The notes beneath the pieces are model-generated. The model ran no database searches. It saw only the letters and a program-made list of their open reading frames with translations, and was not told where the DNA came from. A DNA stretch of 64,000 bases from contig CANPUZ010000034.1 of the NCBI GenBank assembly GCA_947579665.1, positions 248,001-312,000 on the forward strand, in the 5' to 3' direction. Below are positions 21,805-32,049 of this stretch, in pieces (positions within the stretch are counted from its first letter, which is position 1; each line of letters begins with the position of its first letter). Made by a program: the position numbers and the translations under genes. This DNA comes from Sympetrum striolatum (lineage: Eukaryota; Arthropoda; Insecta; Odonata; Libellulidae).

Positions 21805-24800
21805 TCCGTCTGCTCAGCGCTAAGATTCTTAGGGACCAAGTGCTGGTGGTGCATCCACAAATCTTCATGAAAATGGCATCTATTTCTCCACTATTTAGCC
21901 TAAATAATCCACGCGCCGAAGGATAAAGAAAAATATCCATCATTTTACCGTCATCAAAATTTCTGAAATTTACAGCCTTTGGATTGATTCATTCCACCAA
22001 ACACATCAGAGTTTTTTGAGCTATTAGTAATCTCCTCGATCTGTTGGCTTCATGATTTGTGTGATCTATTGGCATTTTCAACTCCTACTTTGAGCCTGTA
22101 ATCAAGATATTATCACTGGAAAATGACAATATCAAATTTCGAATAGCCTCTCATCTACTGTCATCATTATTACATCTAAATCTGCAAGATTATTGCAATA
22201 CATTAAATATTGACAAGAAATTGAGGTAAATCCTTTGCTTGAAAATAAATATAAAGAGCCTTCTCTTGAGTCTGCGGAATGAAGCAAAATCATGTTTTTT
22301 GTTTAAATAGGAACTCATAAACATATGAATAAATTAGTTATAATTAGTTTTGGTCAACCTTTTACCCAAAAGAAAAACTATTTAATATTTTCTGTACATT
22401 TTTGGATAAATTTCATGGTAAAATTTTATTTAACAATATGACACCATAATAAAATAGGAGTCAAAGAGATTGATTATGTGATGGAAAAAAGTTTAACACA
22501 AGGTCTAAATTCCTTCTTGACATTGTAACGAATCAAAACAGTTGTCGGGAATCTCGAGGTACTTCTCAATCTCTAAATACAAACTTTTATATTCAATTCC
22601 TGGATAATTCCAGATCTTTAGCACTTTTATAATTAACTTTCATCCAAGCATTCTAATTAGAATAGCATATCAATGCCTCTAAAAACTAAATACCTGATAA
22701 ACCTTCAAGTAGGATTCCTTTGTTAATTAATATCACATCAGTTTTATAAAAAATTGAGTTCCGGTAGTGAATCGAATAAATCTTATGATGAGAGGGAAGA
22801 ACTTGTTACTTGGAACATCTCCCGTCAAATAAATGCCTATTTTACGGTAAACATTAGTGAATTGACTGTCACCTAAAAGGTAGACTCTTACCTGAACGAT
22901 CCCTCCAAAGTTCATCAAAGTTTTGAGTTGAGAAGATAATAAGATAAAATGTGAAAATATCACTAAGAAAAATAATAAAATTTCTTCAGTTCATACATAA
23001 AACCTTTTCAATTCATTCTATTCTCGAGGAAAATTTCTGTTACATATGTTTTTCGATTTCGCCACATCGATATTATGTAGAGATAATACACCCATTGAAC
23101 CGATGTAAAGAAAGAAAATTTGCTGTTAAATAATTGATCTCCAATAGTCGTTTTTGTCAACGTTCCTCATCTCACCAACCCGAGTTCGAGAAATTAAAGT
23201 GTAGTGTCCTCTCTTGTTTTCTCCGAACACCGGTGAATGAGACGAGGAGCGCCGACAAAGACGGCTATTACAGATTTTTAACCTCTAACATCGAGCCGAT
23301 GTCAATAATAAATATCAATGGCCTTCGGTAAATTGAGTCACCCTTTTTTATAAAGCTCATTAGTTAACGAAGTTGGTTCAAGTGAAAGTAACACGAAGAG
23401 AAGAAGGAACATCTTGGTGATGTAGCTTTGCTTCAAAACTTCGATCGAATTTTCATGTATTTCTTGTGACAAACTAGAAGTTTGAATGGGGAACAATATA
23501 GTTAAGATTAAATTAGTGAGTTTCCAAAGAAGATTTGGCAAGATATTATAGCGAAAGAAGAAATTGGAACTTAGTACTACCTCAGAAAACTATATATATA
23601 TTAACTAAAATATAACTATATAAGCTAACTAAAATATATGTTTCGCGCAAACTGTTTCTTCTACTTTTGGAAGAGCTGCATTTACTCGTGAGATGTCATT
23701 TAAACATTTAATTTCCTCTTAACATTTAAAGCAGCAATATTACTGAAGAAAATAGATGTAGAAAAACTAATATAATTAAAAATCTGCTTTCTTGAACTGT
23801 TAAACATAAGTTCTCGATATAACAGGATTAATAACTAAATAATTGGATTTATTTCAAGTTCAAGAAACAAATATTATATGACAATTATGGAAAGATAAAC
23901 TGCACTACCTAAAATATCCATAATCAATTCCTAAAATGATTGATAACAATCTTCTTGTAACAGAATTTTGTTCCTGAAAGCGTTTCACTAAGTTCACAGG
24001 ATTGGTAATAATTTCCATTCTACGAAACAATTTATGGAAAGGATTTACGGTGCGTATTATTTACACTTTCTTACCCACCGCATCGATTTCTAAATGGTAA
24101 TTTAAAATGTTTTTCCTAGCTGATGTAATACGTCCTATTGGATAAATCTGGATTTTTACTAGATTCTGCCAAGGTCGCATCAAGGTGCCGAGTCCCGGTG
24201 CAAAAGAGCGAAGCGAAGGTTTTTATCATTCTATTTATACCTAAACTTACCTATCCTCCAGCCATGCACCCAGTTAACAGACCCACCGAACGAGTACATC
24301 TTTCAGAACCAAATCCTCAGGGATTTGTCAATAAATACGAGGAATTTTGAAAACATAATATTGGTAACACTTATAATATATCTAAATATGATAATCAAAG
24401 AAGAATGGTACATATGATGGTAAAAAAATTCTATTCTGTCACATGAAGCAAAATACGTAATGATCCTGATAAGATACGCTGAAATCAAATATGTATGCAG
24501 TTACCATCAGGTCTCCTTCAGATTAATCTCTTGAGAAATTTGTTCTAATTGAAATGTTTCTAATTTGTAGAAGTTCTGCTTTCAGACTATCTTACATGAA
24601 TCAGTGCACAAATTAATTTGTACACTGAGTGTTTTAGGCCTAAAGTCTACAAGATGGAATCAATATGATTAGAAAAAACTAAGTCACTTTCATGGGAGAA
24701 GAGAATTATTACAGATACGGATTAAATGTGAAAATTTAAGGTTCTTTTCCAAAACTTACAATCGTGTTGCAACTTGCATTGCAGAATTGGGATTCATCTT

Positions 24801-25000
24801 GGTTCGTGAAGTATTGTGAAAGTAAATTTAAAAGAAAAACATGTTTCATTAAATGATCGTATCCCAGATTCTTTTTATTATATTTATGGCGAGATTACTC
24901 TGAAATCCTGCTGTGGATCCATTTTACCAAGATATCACCTTATTATTAGTTATTTTTTACATCCACTCCTAAAATTTCTCTCTCCATTTCTATTCACCTA
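21805..25000. other. AT-rich stretch, no gene recognised
   Basis: Holds dispersed repeat D copy 3 (about 23,195-23,310) and a short TA/ACTAAAATATA tandem patch (23,585-23,640). No protein or RNA family was recognised on either strand. Confidence 0.4.
23195..23310 (+). repeat. dispersed repeat D, copy 3
   Basis: Contains 'CTCTCTTGTTTTCTCCGAAC', 'ACCGGTGAATGAGACGAGGA', 'GCCGACAAAGACGGCTATTA' and 'ACAGATTTTTAACCTCTAA', shared with the copies at about 11,905 and 18,250. It is the cleanest of the three. Confidence 0.55.
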
Positions 25001-25012
25001 GGCAGAACTTTT

Positions 25013-25020
25013 TATAAAGG
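25013..25020 (+). promoter_or_regulatory. TATA-box candidate
   Basis: TATAAAGG lies 210 bp upstream of the first ATG of the long minisatellite ORF. Transcription starting about 30 bp downstream would give a ~185-nt 5' UTR. Supported only by sequence and position. Confidence 0.35.
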
Positions 25021-25229
25021 TGTAGAGATGTCATGTACAGGGGTTTATACACCAAAAATCCGATATCTTTCACTTTTCCTCTCCAATCAGCTAAAAGCTC
25101 AAGAGGAAACCTACTCCCCATTCAAGGGGGTGGGGGGTGTGGGGAGATTATGTGCAGCTCACGTCTGTTTTGTGTTGCCATAGGCTGCTTGTAGGTCAAT
25201 GAGATCATCATTTTGTTAATCTGTTGAGG

Positions 25230-27560
25230 ATGATGGTCTTGCTGTCATCTCTATTTTTAATATCCTCGTGTAGCCGTATTTCAATTGCTACCATACACGA
25301 GATCCCTTCCCTACCGGGGAAACCTTCCCTGCCAAGTATCCCTTACCTCCCCGGGACCATTTCCCTGAAGGTACCCCTACCCTCCCCGGGACTATTTCCC
25401 TACCAGGGAGCCCTTCCCTCCCCGGGACCCATTCCCTCCCAGGGAACCACACCACCCCGGGTCCCCTTCCATTCCCGGGACCTATTACGTCCCCCGGACC
25501 ACTTAACTCCCCCGGAGCCCTTCCCTTCCCGGGACCCCTTCCATACCCGGGAATCATTCCCTGAAAGTGAACCCCTTCCCTGCCAGGTAACCCTTCCCTA
25601 CCCGGGAACGCCTACCCCACCCGGGAGCCCGGAACCATTTCCATCCCCGGGAACTCTTTGCCCCCGCAGGGGTACTCCATCGTTGCCCCCGCCAGGGTAC
25701 TACCTAGTTACCTTCGCTGGGGTCATCCCTCGTTGCCCACGTCGGGGAACTCCCTCGTTTCCTTCGCTGGGGTTCTCCCTCGTTGCCCTCGCTGGGGTCC
25801 TCCCTCGTTGCCCCTGCTGGGGTCCTCCCTCGTTGCCCCCGCTGGGGTCCTCCATCGTTGCCCCCGCTGGGGTCCTCCCTCGTTGCCCCCGCTGGGGTCC
25901 TCCCTCGTTGCCCCTGCTGGGGTCCACCCTCGTTGCCCCCGCTGGGGTCCTCCCTCGTTGCCCCCGCTGGGGTCCTCCCTCGTTGTCCTGTCCGGGGTCC
26001 TCCCTCGTTGCCCCCGCTGGGTCCTCCCTCGTTGGACCTGCTGGGGTCCTCCCTCGTTGCCCCCGCTGGGGTCCTCCCTCGTTGCCCTGTCCGGGGTCCT
26101 CCCTCGTTGTCCTGTCCGGGGTCCTCCCTCGTTGCCCCCGCTGGGTCCTCCCTCGTTGGACCTGCTGGGGTCCTCCCTCGTTGCCCCCGCTGGGGTCCTC
26201 CCTCGTTGTCCTGTCCGGGGTCCTCCCTCGTTGCCCCCGCTGGGGTCCTCCCTCGTTGCCCCCGCTGGGGTCCTCCCTCGTTGCCCTGTCCGGGGTCCTC
26301 CCTCGTTGTCCTGTCCGGGGTCCTCCCTCGTTGCCCCCGCTGGGTCCTCCCTCGTTGGACCTGCTGGGGTCCTCCCTCGTTGCCCCCGCTGGGGTCCTCC
26401 CTCGTTGCCCTGTCCGGGGTCCTCCCTCGTTGTCCTGTCCGGGGTCCTCCCTCGTTGCCCCCGCTGGGTCCTCCCTCGTTGGACCTGCTGGGGTCCTCCC
26501 TCGTTGCCCCCGCTGGAGTCCTCCCTCGTTGCCCTGTCCGGGGTCCTCCCTCGTTGCCCCCGCTGGGTCCTCCCTCGTTGGACCTGCTGGGGTCCTCCCT
26601 CGTTGCCCTGTCCGGGGTCCTCCCTCGTTGTCCTGTCCGGGGTCCTCCCTCGTTGCCCCCGCTGGGTCCTCCCTCGTTGGACCTGCTGGGGTCCTCCCTC
26701 GTTGCCCCCGCTGGGGTCCTCCCTCGTTGCCCTGTCCGGGGTCCTCCCTCGTTGTCCTGTCCGGGGTCCTCCCTCGTTGCCCTGTCCGGAGTCCTCCCTC
26801 GTTGTCCTGTCCGGGGTCCTCCCTCGTTGCCCCCGCTGGGTCCTCCCTCGTTGCACCTGCTGGGGTCCTACCTCGTTGCCCCCGCTGGGGTCCTCCCTCG
26901 TTGCCCTCGCTGGGGTCCTCCCTCGTTGTCCTGTCCGGGGTACTCCCTCGTTGCCCCAGCCGGGGTACTTTCTCGTTGCCGTTGCTTGGGTTCTCCCGTG
27001 CGCCCCCGATGGGGTCCTCCCCAGGAGCCCTTGCTTTCCCGGGACCCCGTCCAAACAAGGTAGTCTTTCACACCCCGGAACCCCTTTCTCTCCCCGGGAC
27101 CCCTTCCCTCCCCAGGATCTCTTCCCTTCCTGGGACCCCTTCCTTCCCGGGAACCGTTCCCTCCCCGGATCCCCTTCCATCCCTGGGACCCATTCCCTCC
27201 CCTGGGTTCCTTCCCTACGAGGGACCCCTTCTCTTTCCGGGAACCCGTCCTCCCTGGAAGCACTTCCCTCCCACTTCCCCGCCCACTCCCATTCCTCCCT
27301 CTATCCCGCCCGTCCCATCTTTCCCTCTATCCCAACCACTCCTAGACTTCCCGCCCAGTGCTCCACCCACTCCCGTACCACCCATCATTAACCCTATGGT
27401 CCATCCACCCCAAACTCTCTGCCCTACCCTGTACTTTCCCTTCCTCTATAACTCACAACTCTCACTCCTTTCCATCCCTTTCCCAATCAATCGCCTATTT
27501 TTCTCTTTCTCTCTTATTACCAACTCCCATCTACTAGCTTCACTCTTTCTTCCCAATTAG
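25230..27560 (+). CDS. Pro/Ser-rich repetitive ORF, possible secreted protein
   Basis: A 776-codon open frame from ATG at 25,230 (a second ATG follows directly) to TAG at 27,558-27,560. The start looks like a signal peptide: a short hydrophobic core (VLLSSLFLISSC, residues 3-14) then a small-residue region. Residues about 25-140 are P-L-P-S-P-G-type 8-residue repeats (24-bp units). The middle (about 145-600) is the translation of a 26-bp minisatellite, so the peptide cycles through three readings (SSLVAPAG, VLPRCPRWG, PPSLPPLG). The C-terminal 170 residues return to P/F/S-rich repeats and lose repetition. If expressed it would be a low-complexity secreted or structural protein. The caution is that 26-bp units without stops keep several frames on both strands open, so length alone is not evidence of coding. 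Confidence 0.4.
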   Translation: MMVLLSSLFLISSCSRISIATIHEIPSLPGKPSLPSIPYLPGTISLKVPLPSPGLFPYQGALPSPGPIPSQGTTPPRVPFHSRDLLRPPDHLTPPEPFPSRDPFHTRESFPESEPLPCQVTLPYPGTPTPPGSPEPFPSPGTLCPRRGTPSLPPPGYYLVTFAGVIPRCPRRGTPSFPSLGFSLVALAGVLPRCPCWGPPSLPPLGSSIVAPAGVLPRCPRWGPPSLPLLGSTLVAPAGVLPRCPRWGPPSLSCPGSSLVAPAGSSLVGPAGVLPRCPRWGPPSLPCPGSSLVVLSGVLPRCPRWVLPRWTCWGPPSLPPLGSSLVVLSGVLPRCPRWGPPSLPPLGSSLVALSGVLPRCPVRGPPSLPPLGPPSLDLLGSSLVAPAGVLPRCPVRGPPSLSCPGSSLVAPAGSSLVGPAGVLPRCPRWSPPSLPCPGSSLVAPAGSSLVGPAGVLPRCPVRGPPSLSCPGSSLVAPAGSSLVGPAGVLPRCPRWGPPSLPCPGSSLVVLSGVLPRCPVRSPPSLSCPGSSLVAPAGSSLVAPAGVLPRCPRWGPPSLPSLGSSLVVLSGVLPRCPSRGTFSLPLLGFSRAPPMGSSPGALAFPGPRPNKVVFHTPEPLSLPGTPSLPRISSLPGTPSFPGTVPSPDPLPSLGPIPSPGFLPYEGPLLFPGTRPPWKHFPPTSPPTPIPPSIPPVPSFPLSQPLLDFPPSAPPTPVPPIINPMVHPPQTLCPTLYFPFLYNSQLSLLSIPFPINRLFFSFSLITNSHLLASLFLPN
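25300..27260. repeat. GC-rich minisatellite (24- and 26-bp units)
   Basis: The core from about 25,658 to 27,025 holds some 52 units of 26 bp (sometimes 25). The constant half is GTCCTCCCTCGTTG. The variable half has three main types: CCCCCGCTGGGG, CCCTGTCCGGGG / TCCTGTCCGGGG, and GACCTGCTGGGG. The types recur in a longer order (for example the 25-bp CCCCCGCTGGG unit is nearly always followed by the GACCTG unit), a higher-order repeat. Flanks at 25,300-25,655 and 27,025-27,260 are older ~24-bp units around CCCGGGA. GC content is far above the surroundings. Confidence 0.9.
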
Positions 27561-27596
27561 ACATTTGGAAAAATACGAGCAATCCAATGAAAATAT

Positions 27597-27845
27597 ACAG
27601 AATATATAAATTATACATACCCCCAACTTACACATCATATCAAATCTATGCATTCTGCAATTCTTAGTTTAGCTAAGGGTATTAAGTTTTTTATATCCAT
27701 ATTATATATATTTCAAGTACAGAATATATAAGTTATATATAGCCCCGCCTTACACATCATAATAAATCTATACATTCGTCAATTCTTAGTTTGGCTAAGG
27801 GCGCAAAGTTTTTTTTTTATATCCATACTATATATATTTCAAGTT
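27597..27845. repeat. tandem duplication of ~125 bp
   Basis: 27,597-27,718 and 27,719-27,845 share ACAGAATATATAA, TTACACATCATA, TTCTTAGTTT.GCTAAGGG and TATATATATTTCAAGT. It lies directly 3' of the repetitive ORF, possibly in its 3' UTR. An AATAAA falls in the second copy (about 27,761). Confidence 0.7.
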
Positions 27846-27859
27846 ATGTTACACTATAC

Positions 27860-29797
27860 AAGTTCCGGTCTTACAATTTTTATATTATACATAATTTTAA
27901 ATATATTTTAGCTCGTAAGAAAAAGGAATGTATTTCACTTATTATTTTTCTGGGGTAGAGTGATTCTTCAGGGGTTCGCCCTCGGGTTCTCCATCCCCTT
28001 TGAAACCTGCGGCCGTTGTCTGGTAGTGCAGTCCCCTGTGATATGCTCAATGAAGAAGTCCTAACTAATCCTAATTAAAGAAAGAACATAATTCGTAAGG
28101 TGAAATTGGAATTAAAGGAAGGGGCATTTCTAAAGCGTAGAAACAACGGCCATAGTAAATGCGCTAATATGCACAATGAATTCCTGCAAAACAAAGATCT
28201 CCTCTCAAAACATTGTTCAAGGAAGGAAATAAATACATACAGAAAATATCATTTTGGTGCCTGCAAATGGTGCCCACCTGCGAGGCAGATGCAGACCTGA
28301 CAGATAACTTATGATATCAAACTAGGGCAGTCTTTGTGTTCCAAGTGGCTTCCACTCATAAGCTCAAAATTCGCAAGTTTAAATAAGGTAAATGTATCAA
28401 CCAATAAAGCAAATATTATTTTGATATTAATTGTTAAAAATTTCATTACCAAGAATAGTTAGGAAATTAACTAAAGTTAACGTCAATTGCCATATATACC
28501 GTCTTGATTGCAGGTTTAGCATTACTGTTAGACTAGAATATTGATTTAGAAGTTGCAATTCGTTACTCGGGAGTGAATCGGAAAGCATATCTAACGATCA
28601 TTAGAATCTCCTAGTATTAATTCCTTCTTTTATAATTAAAACGCAGGAGAAAAAACTGAACTTAAATCCATTACCCTGTGAGATACGTCTTTTTCGTCTG
28701 ATGATTAACATCGGGTACTCAATATACTTTTTTATTGCTATATTATTAGGAAACTCAATCGAAAGATAAATATCGAATTTTATCAGAAAGTGTTTTTTTA
28801 CGGAGTCTGCTTCATTAGATTTGAATCGATTATAAGACAACATTTTTTCTTAATGCCACAGTTGTGTTGTAACTGTAAAGTCACATTCAACATTGGCATT
28901 TACATAGAAACTCCATATTCCCACAATAATAAGGAAACATATAAAGCCGATCTAAATATAATTTACGAATTCAGAACGAATTTCTATACATAATTATTAA
29001 GATTAATTCTTTAATTATTATTTATTAATTATTAAATCAATTAAATATTAATTAATAATCCAGTTTTAGGTTGAAACAGCTGCTTGTATAAACCTGAATA
29101 ATACAAACTAAGTAGTCAAACATTTTCAGTCGAGGAGGAAGAGTATTATTCTTTTGTATTAAAACGCAATACGTTTATGACGTCCTCATTTATAAAAATG
29201 TAGGTACCCGAAAAACCGCGATCCTTTACTTTTATATCATAAAGTAGATTTATAGAAGGTCTACGCTGCCGCTCAAACTCATTATTTCCAACAAATCTTA
29301 AACTCAAATAATCACGCACAGTTCTCCTAGATTATCTCAAATGTCTTCCTTAATATGAAACATAAAATTTTTAATACTTCGAAATTCCGTAAGATGATGA
29401 AATTTAAAAAATTATCTGTAAAATATGAATGTATCGTCTGTTTACTTAACTTGGAGATCCAGCCTATCGTTGTCCCCCGAGCCTCTTCCGTTGATGGTGT
29501 TAAATCGCATTTGTGATCCTTATGTGAGCATGTGAGCCTTATCGAAATTGGAGCAAGTTCACTTTCTTAAAACTGGAAAGAATAGAAACACCAAAATAAT
29601 TAATCATTCATTACTGAATATGGTAATATCAAGAAGAGAATGATTTAAAAATAAAATTCCCGGTGACAAAGAAAAATATCGCAGGTAAAAATAAGGATGG
29701 TTCTGACATAAGAGGAAAATAAATTTAGTGCAGATTGTATGGAGACGAGGATACGTTACTACGCAACGATGGGAGTTTAAACATTGATATCAAATAA
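27860..29797. other. no gene recognised
   Basis: AT-rich sequence with short ORFs that lack any recognisable motif. No repeat family seen. Confidence 0.4.
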
Positions 29798-30925
29798 CGA
29801 GTAAAATGTTGCTTGCATACTGCAAGCAGATCGACAACACTAATATCATGTCGGCATCATATTGGGACGGTCCTCAAAAGAAAAAAAAAAAAGGATTGAA
29901 ATTTTTCTTAAAATTCACTAAAATTTCATCGTCTGGCATCGAACCCGGGTCTTACTGGTGAACTAACTATGCAGCACAATAGAAGATCATCATCTCTAAC
30001 CATGTGTGAAAATTCAAGTAGAAATATTAACTGCAACTTCCTCAAACGACGTCCTACGTTTCCCTTATATTCCTTATGAGAGAAATGCTAATGTGCTCTG
30101 GCATCGAACCCAGGAATAGTACGGTGTTATCTAATTTTTTTTCTAAAACCAATTCTTTTCATACATCTTCCAGCCGAGTACGAACTTCCTATCATTTCGA
30201 TAAAGGCATCAAAAAAATAATGAAATACTAAACAAATATATTTTAAACGGGAGACATATTTGCCGCCCGGCATCGAACCCGGATCTTTCTGGTAATACTT
30301 CCTATGCAACATAATAGAAGATCACAATCTCTTACTATGTGTGAATATTCAAGCAGAAACATTTGCTGCAACTGCCTCAAACGACGTCCTACTTTTCCCA
30401 TATATTCCTTATGTGAGAAATAGTAATGTTCTCTGCGTTCGAACCCAGTTTCAGCATGGTCTTATCTAATATTTTTTCTTAAACCGAGACTTAGTATAAT
30501 TCTTCTATTTAAGCAAGAACTCCCTATTATTTCGATAAGTGCATGAAAGAAATAATTCCAAACAATCCCAATGTGTTTTATAAGGCAGATATATTTACCG
30601 CCCGGCATCGAACCCGGGTCTTTCTGCTGATAATTTCTATGCAGCACAAAAGAAGATCACCATGACTAACTATGTGTGAAAATTCAGACAGAAATATTGG
30701 CTTCAACTGCCTCAAACGACGTCCTAATTTTCCCATACATTCCTTATGAGAGAAATTTTAATGTGCCCCGGCATCAAACCTACGAACAGTACGGTCTTAT
30801 CTATTTTTTTTCAAAAATCTATGATTGATATACATCTTCCATTTAAGCAAGAACCTTCTATCAATTCGATAAGTGCATGAAAAAAAATAATGAAAAACCA
30901 CCTCAATGTATTTTAAACGGCAGTA
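29798..30925 (-). mobile_element. B-box-module element with 335-bp internal repeats
   Basis: In minus orientation the 3' end is the hairpin GCTTGCATACTGCAAGC (29,811-29,827) followed by the complement of CGAGTAAAA. Inside, a ~335-bp segment is repeated three times (landmarks at 30,127, 30,462 and 30,797 on the ruler). Each repeat holds two B-box motifs (GGTTCGATGCC type and a weaker one). Full-length relatives have six single modules of ~160 bp, so here a two-module block has been triplicated. It meets the next copy head to head near 30,925. Confidence 0.65.
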
Positions 30926-30931
30926 TAAACA

Positions 30932-31993
30932 CAGCCTAAACCACAAGAGTGATTGAGCTGAAATTTTTACGGCGTATTGGCCATAACGTGTAACCACCAC
31001 AAAAATTGCGATTTTGATCCTCAGTGTCATGAGTTCGATGCCAGGGGGCTAAAAGGCCCGATTTTTCCCGTTTAAATGCATTGCTTTGATTTTCGGGAAT
31101 TTAAAAAAAATACTTCCCGGATAGGTAGAGAATCAAAACTCAAGGAGCCTTTATATATGGTCATGATCTATCGAAAACATAAATGAGTTTTACGGAAAAT
31201 AACCTGGGTTCGATGCTAGGTCGATGCAAAAATCTGCCGTTTAAAATGCATTGTGGCGATTTTTATGATTTTTTTTGGACCCTTTTCCAATGGCATGGAA
31301 ACTTGAAATTCGGTATGAGGTTAGACACCATAAAAATATATCATAATCGAATTCTACATATTCGCTGATGGTCCTTGGTTCGATCCCAGAGGGACATTTA
31401 TATTCCGCAATGCATTTCTTACGGAGAGAACGGAAACAATTTTTAGGTACTTCCCGTTATGCTATTGACTTCAAACTTAGCATGATAGAAGAACCAGTCT
31501 TAACAAATCAAACTATGCAATCATAGATATCAATGTGTCCTGGGTTCGACACCAGGTGTCTCTGCAATCAGAAGTTGATCCGATTTTTAGGAATTATTTT
31601 GAAACCTTTCCCAATAATATAGAAACTTGAAAATTGGCATATAGATTGAGATCATTAATAACTTTCAGAAACTTTTTTTAAATTTCCAAGATCCTCCTTG
31701 GTTCGAGTCCCGAGAGCCATTTACATTCGTGAACATTAGAGTGTCTTTTGAGGCAGTTGTAGCCAATATTTCTGCTTGAATTTTCACACATAGTTAGAGA
31801 TGGTGATCTTCTATTGTTTTTCATAGTAGGTTTTCCCGTAAGACCCGGGTTCGATGCCAGACGATGAAATTTCAGCGAATTTTAAGAAAAAATTAAATCC
31901 TTTTTTTTTCTTATGAGGACCGTCCCGATGTGATGCCAATATGAAATTAGTATTGCCGATCTGCTTGCAGTATGCAAGCTACATTTTACTCGT
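30932..31993 (+). mobile_element. B-box-module element, near full length
   Basis: A complete-looking 1.06-kb copy. The 5' block CAGCCTAAACCACAAG is also at the 5' end of the 55,907 copy. Six modules carry boxes at about 31,032 (AGTTCGA), 31,207, 31,378, 31,543, 31,698 and 31,848, spaced 150-175 bp. The terminal hairpin is GCTTGCA-GTA-TGCAAGC (31,963-31,979), then ACATTTTACTCG and a TA run. No ORF. A hairpin near the 3' end recalls Helitron/Helentron architecture, but the CTRR terminus is absent, so the class is open. Confidence 0.68.
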
Positions 31994-32049
31994 ATATATA
32001 TATATATATATATATAAGTATATCCGGAGAAGCGTCTATATATAATAGA

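Noticed and set aside
25700..27180. Very long minus-strand ORFs (450-485 codons) rich in G, R, E, D, P, T
   Set aside because: They are the reverse translation of the 26-bp minisatellite, which lacks stops in all readings. There is no start context, signal or non-repeat domain.
30127..31030. Three similar 60-77-codon minus ORFs at 335-bp spacing
   Set aside because: Their spacing is that of the internal repeat in the B-box-module element. They are products of the repeat, not a gene family.
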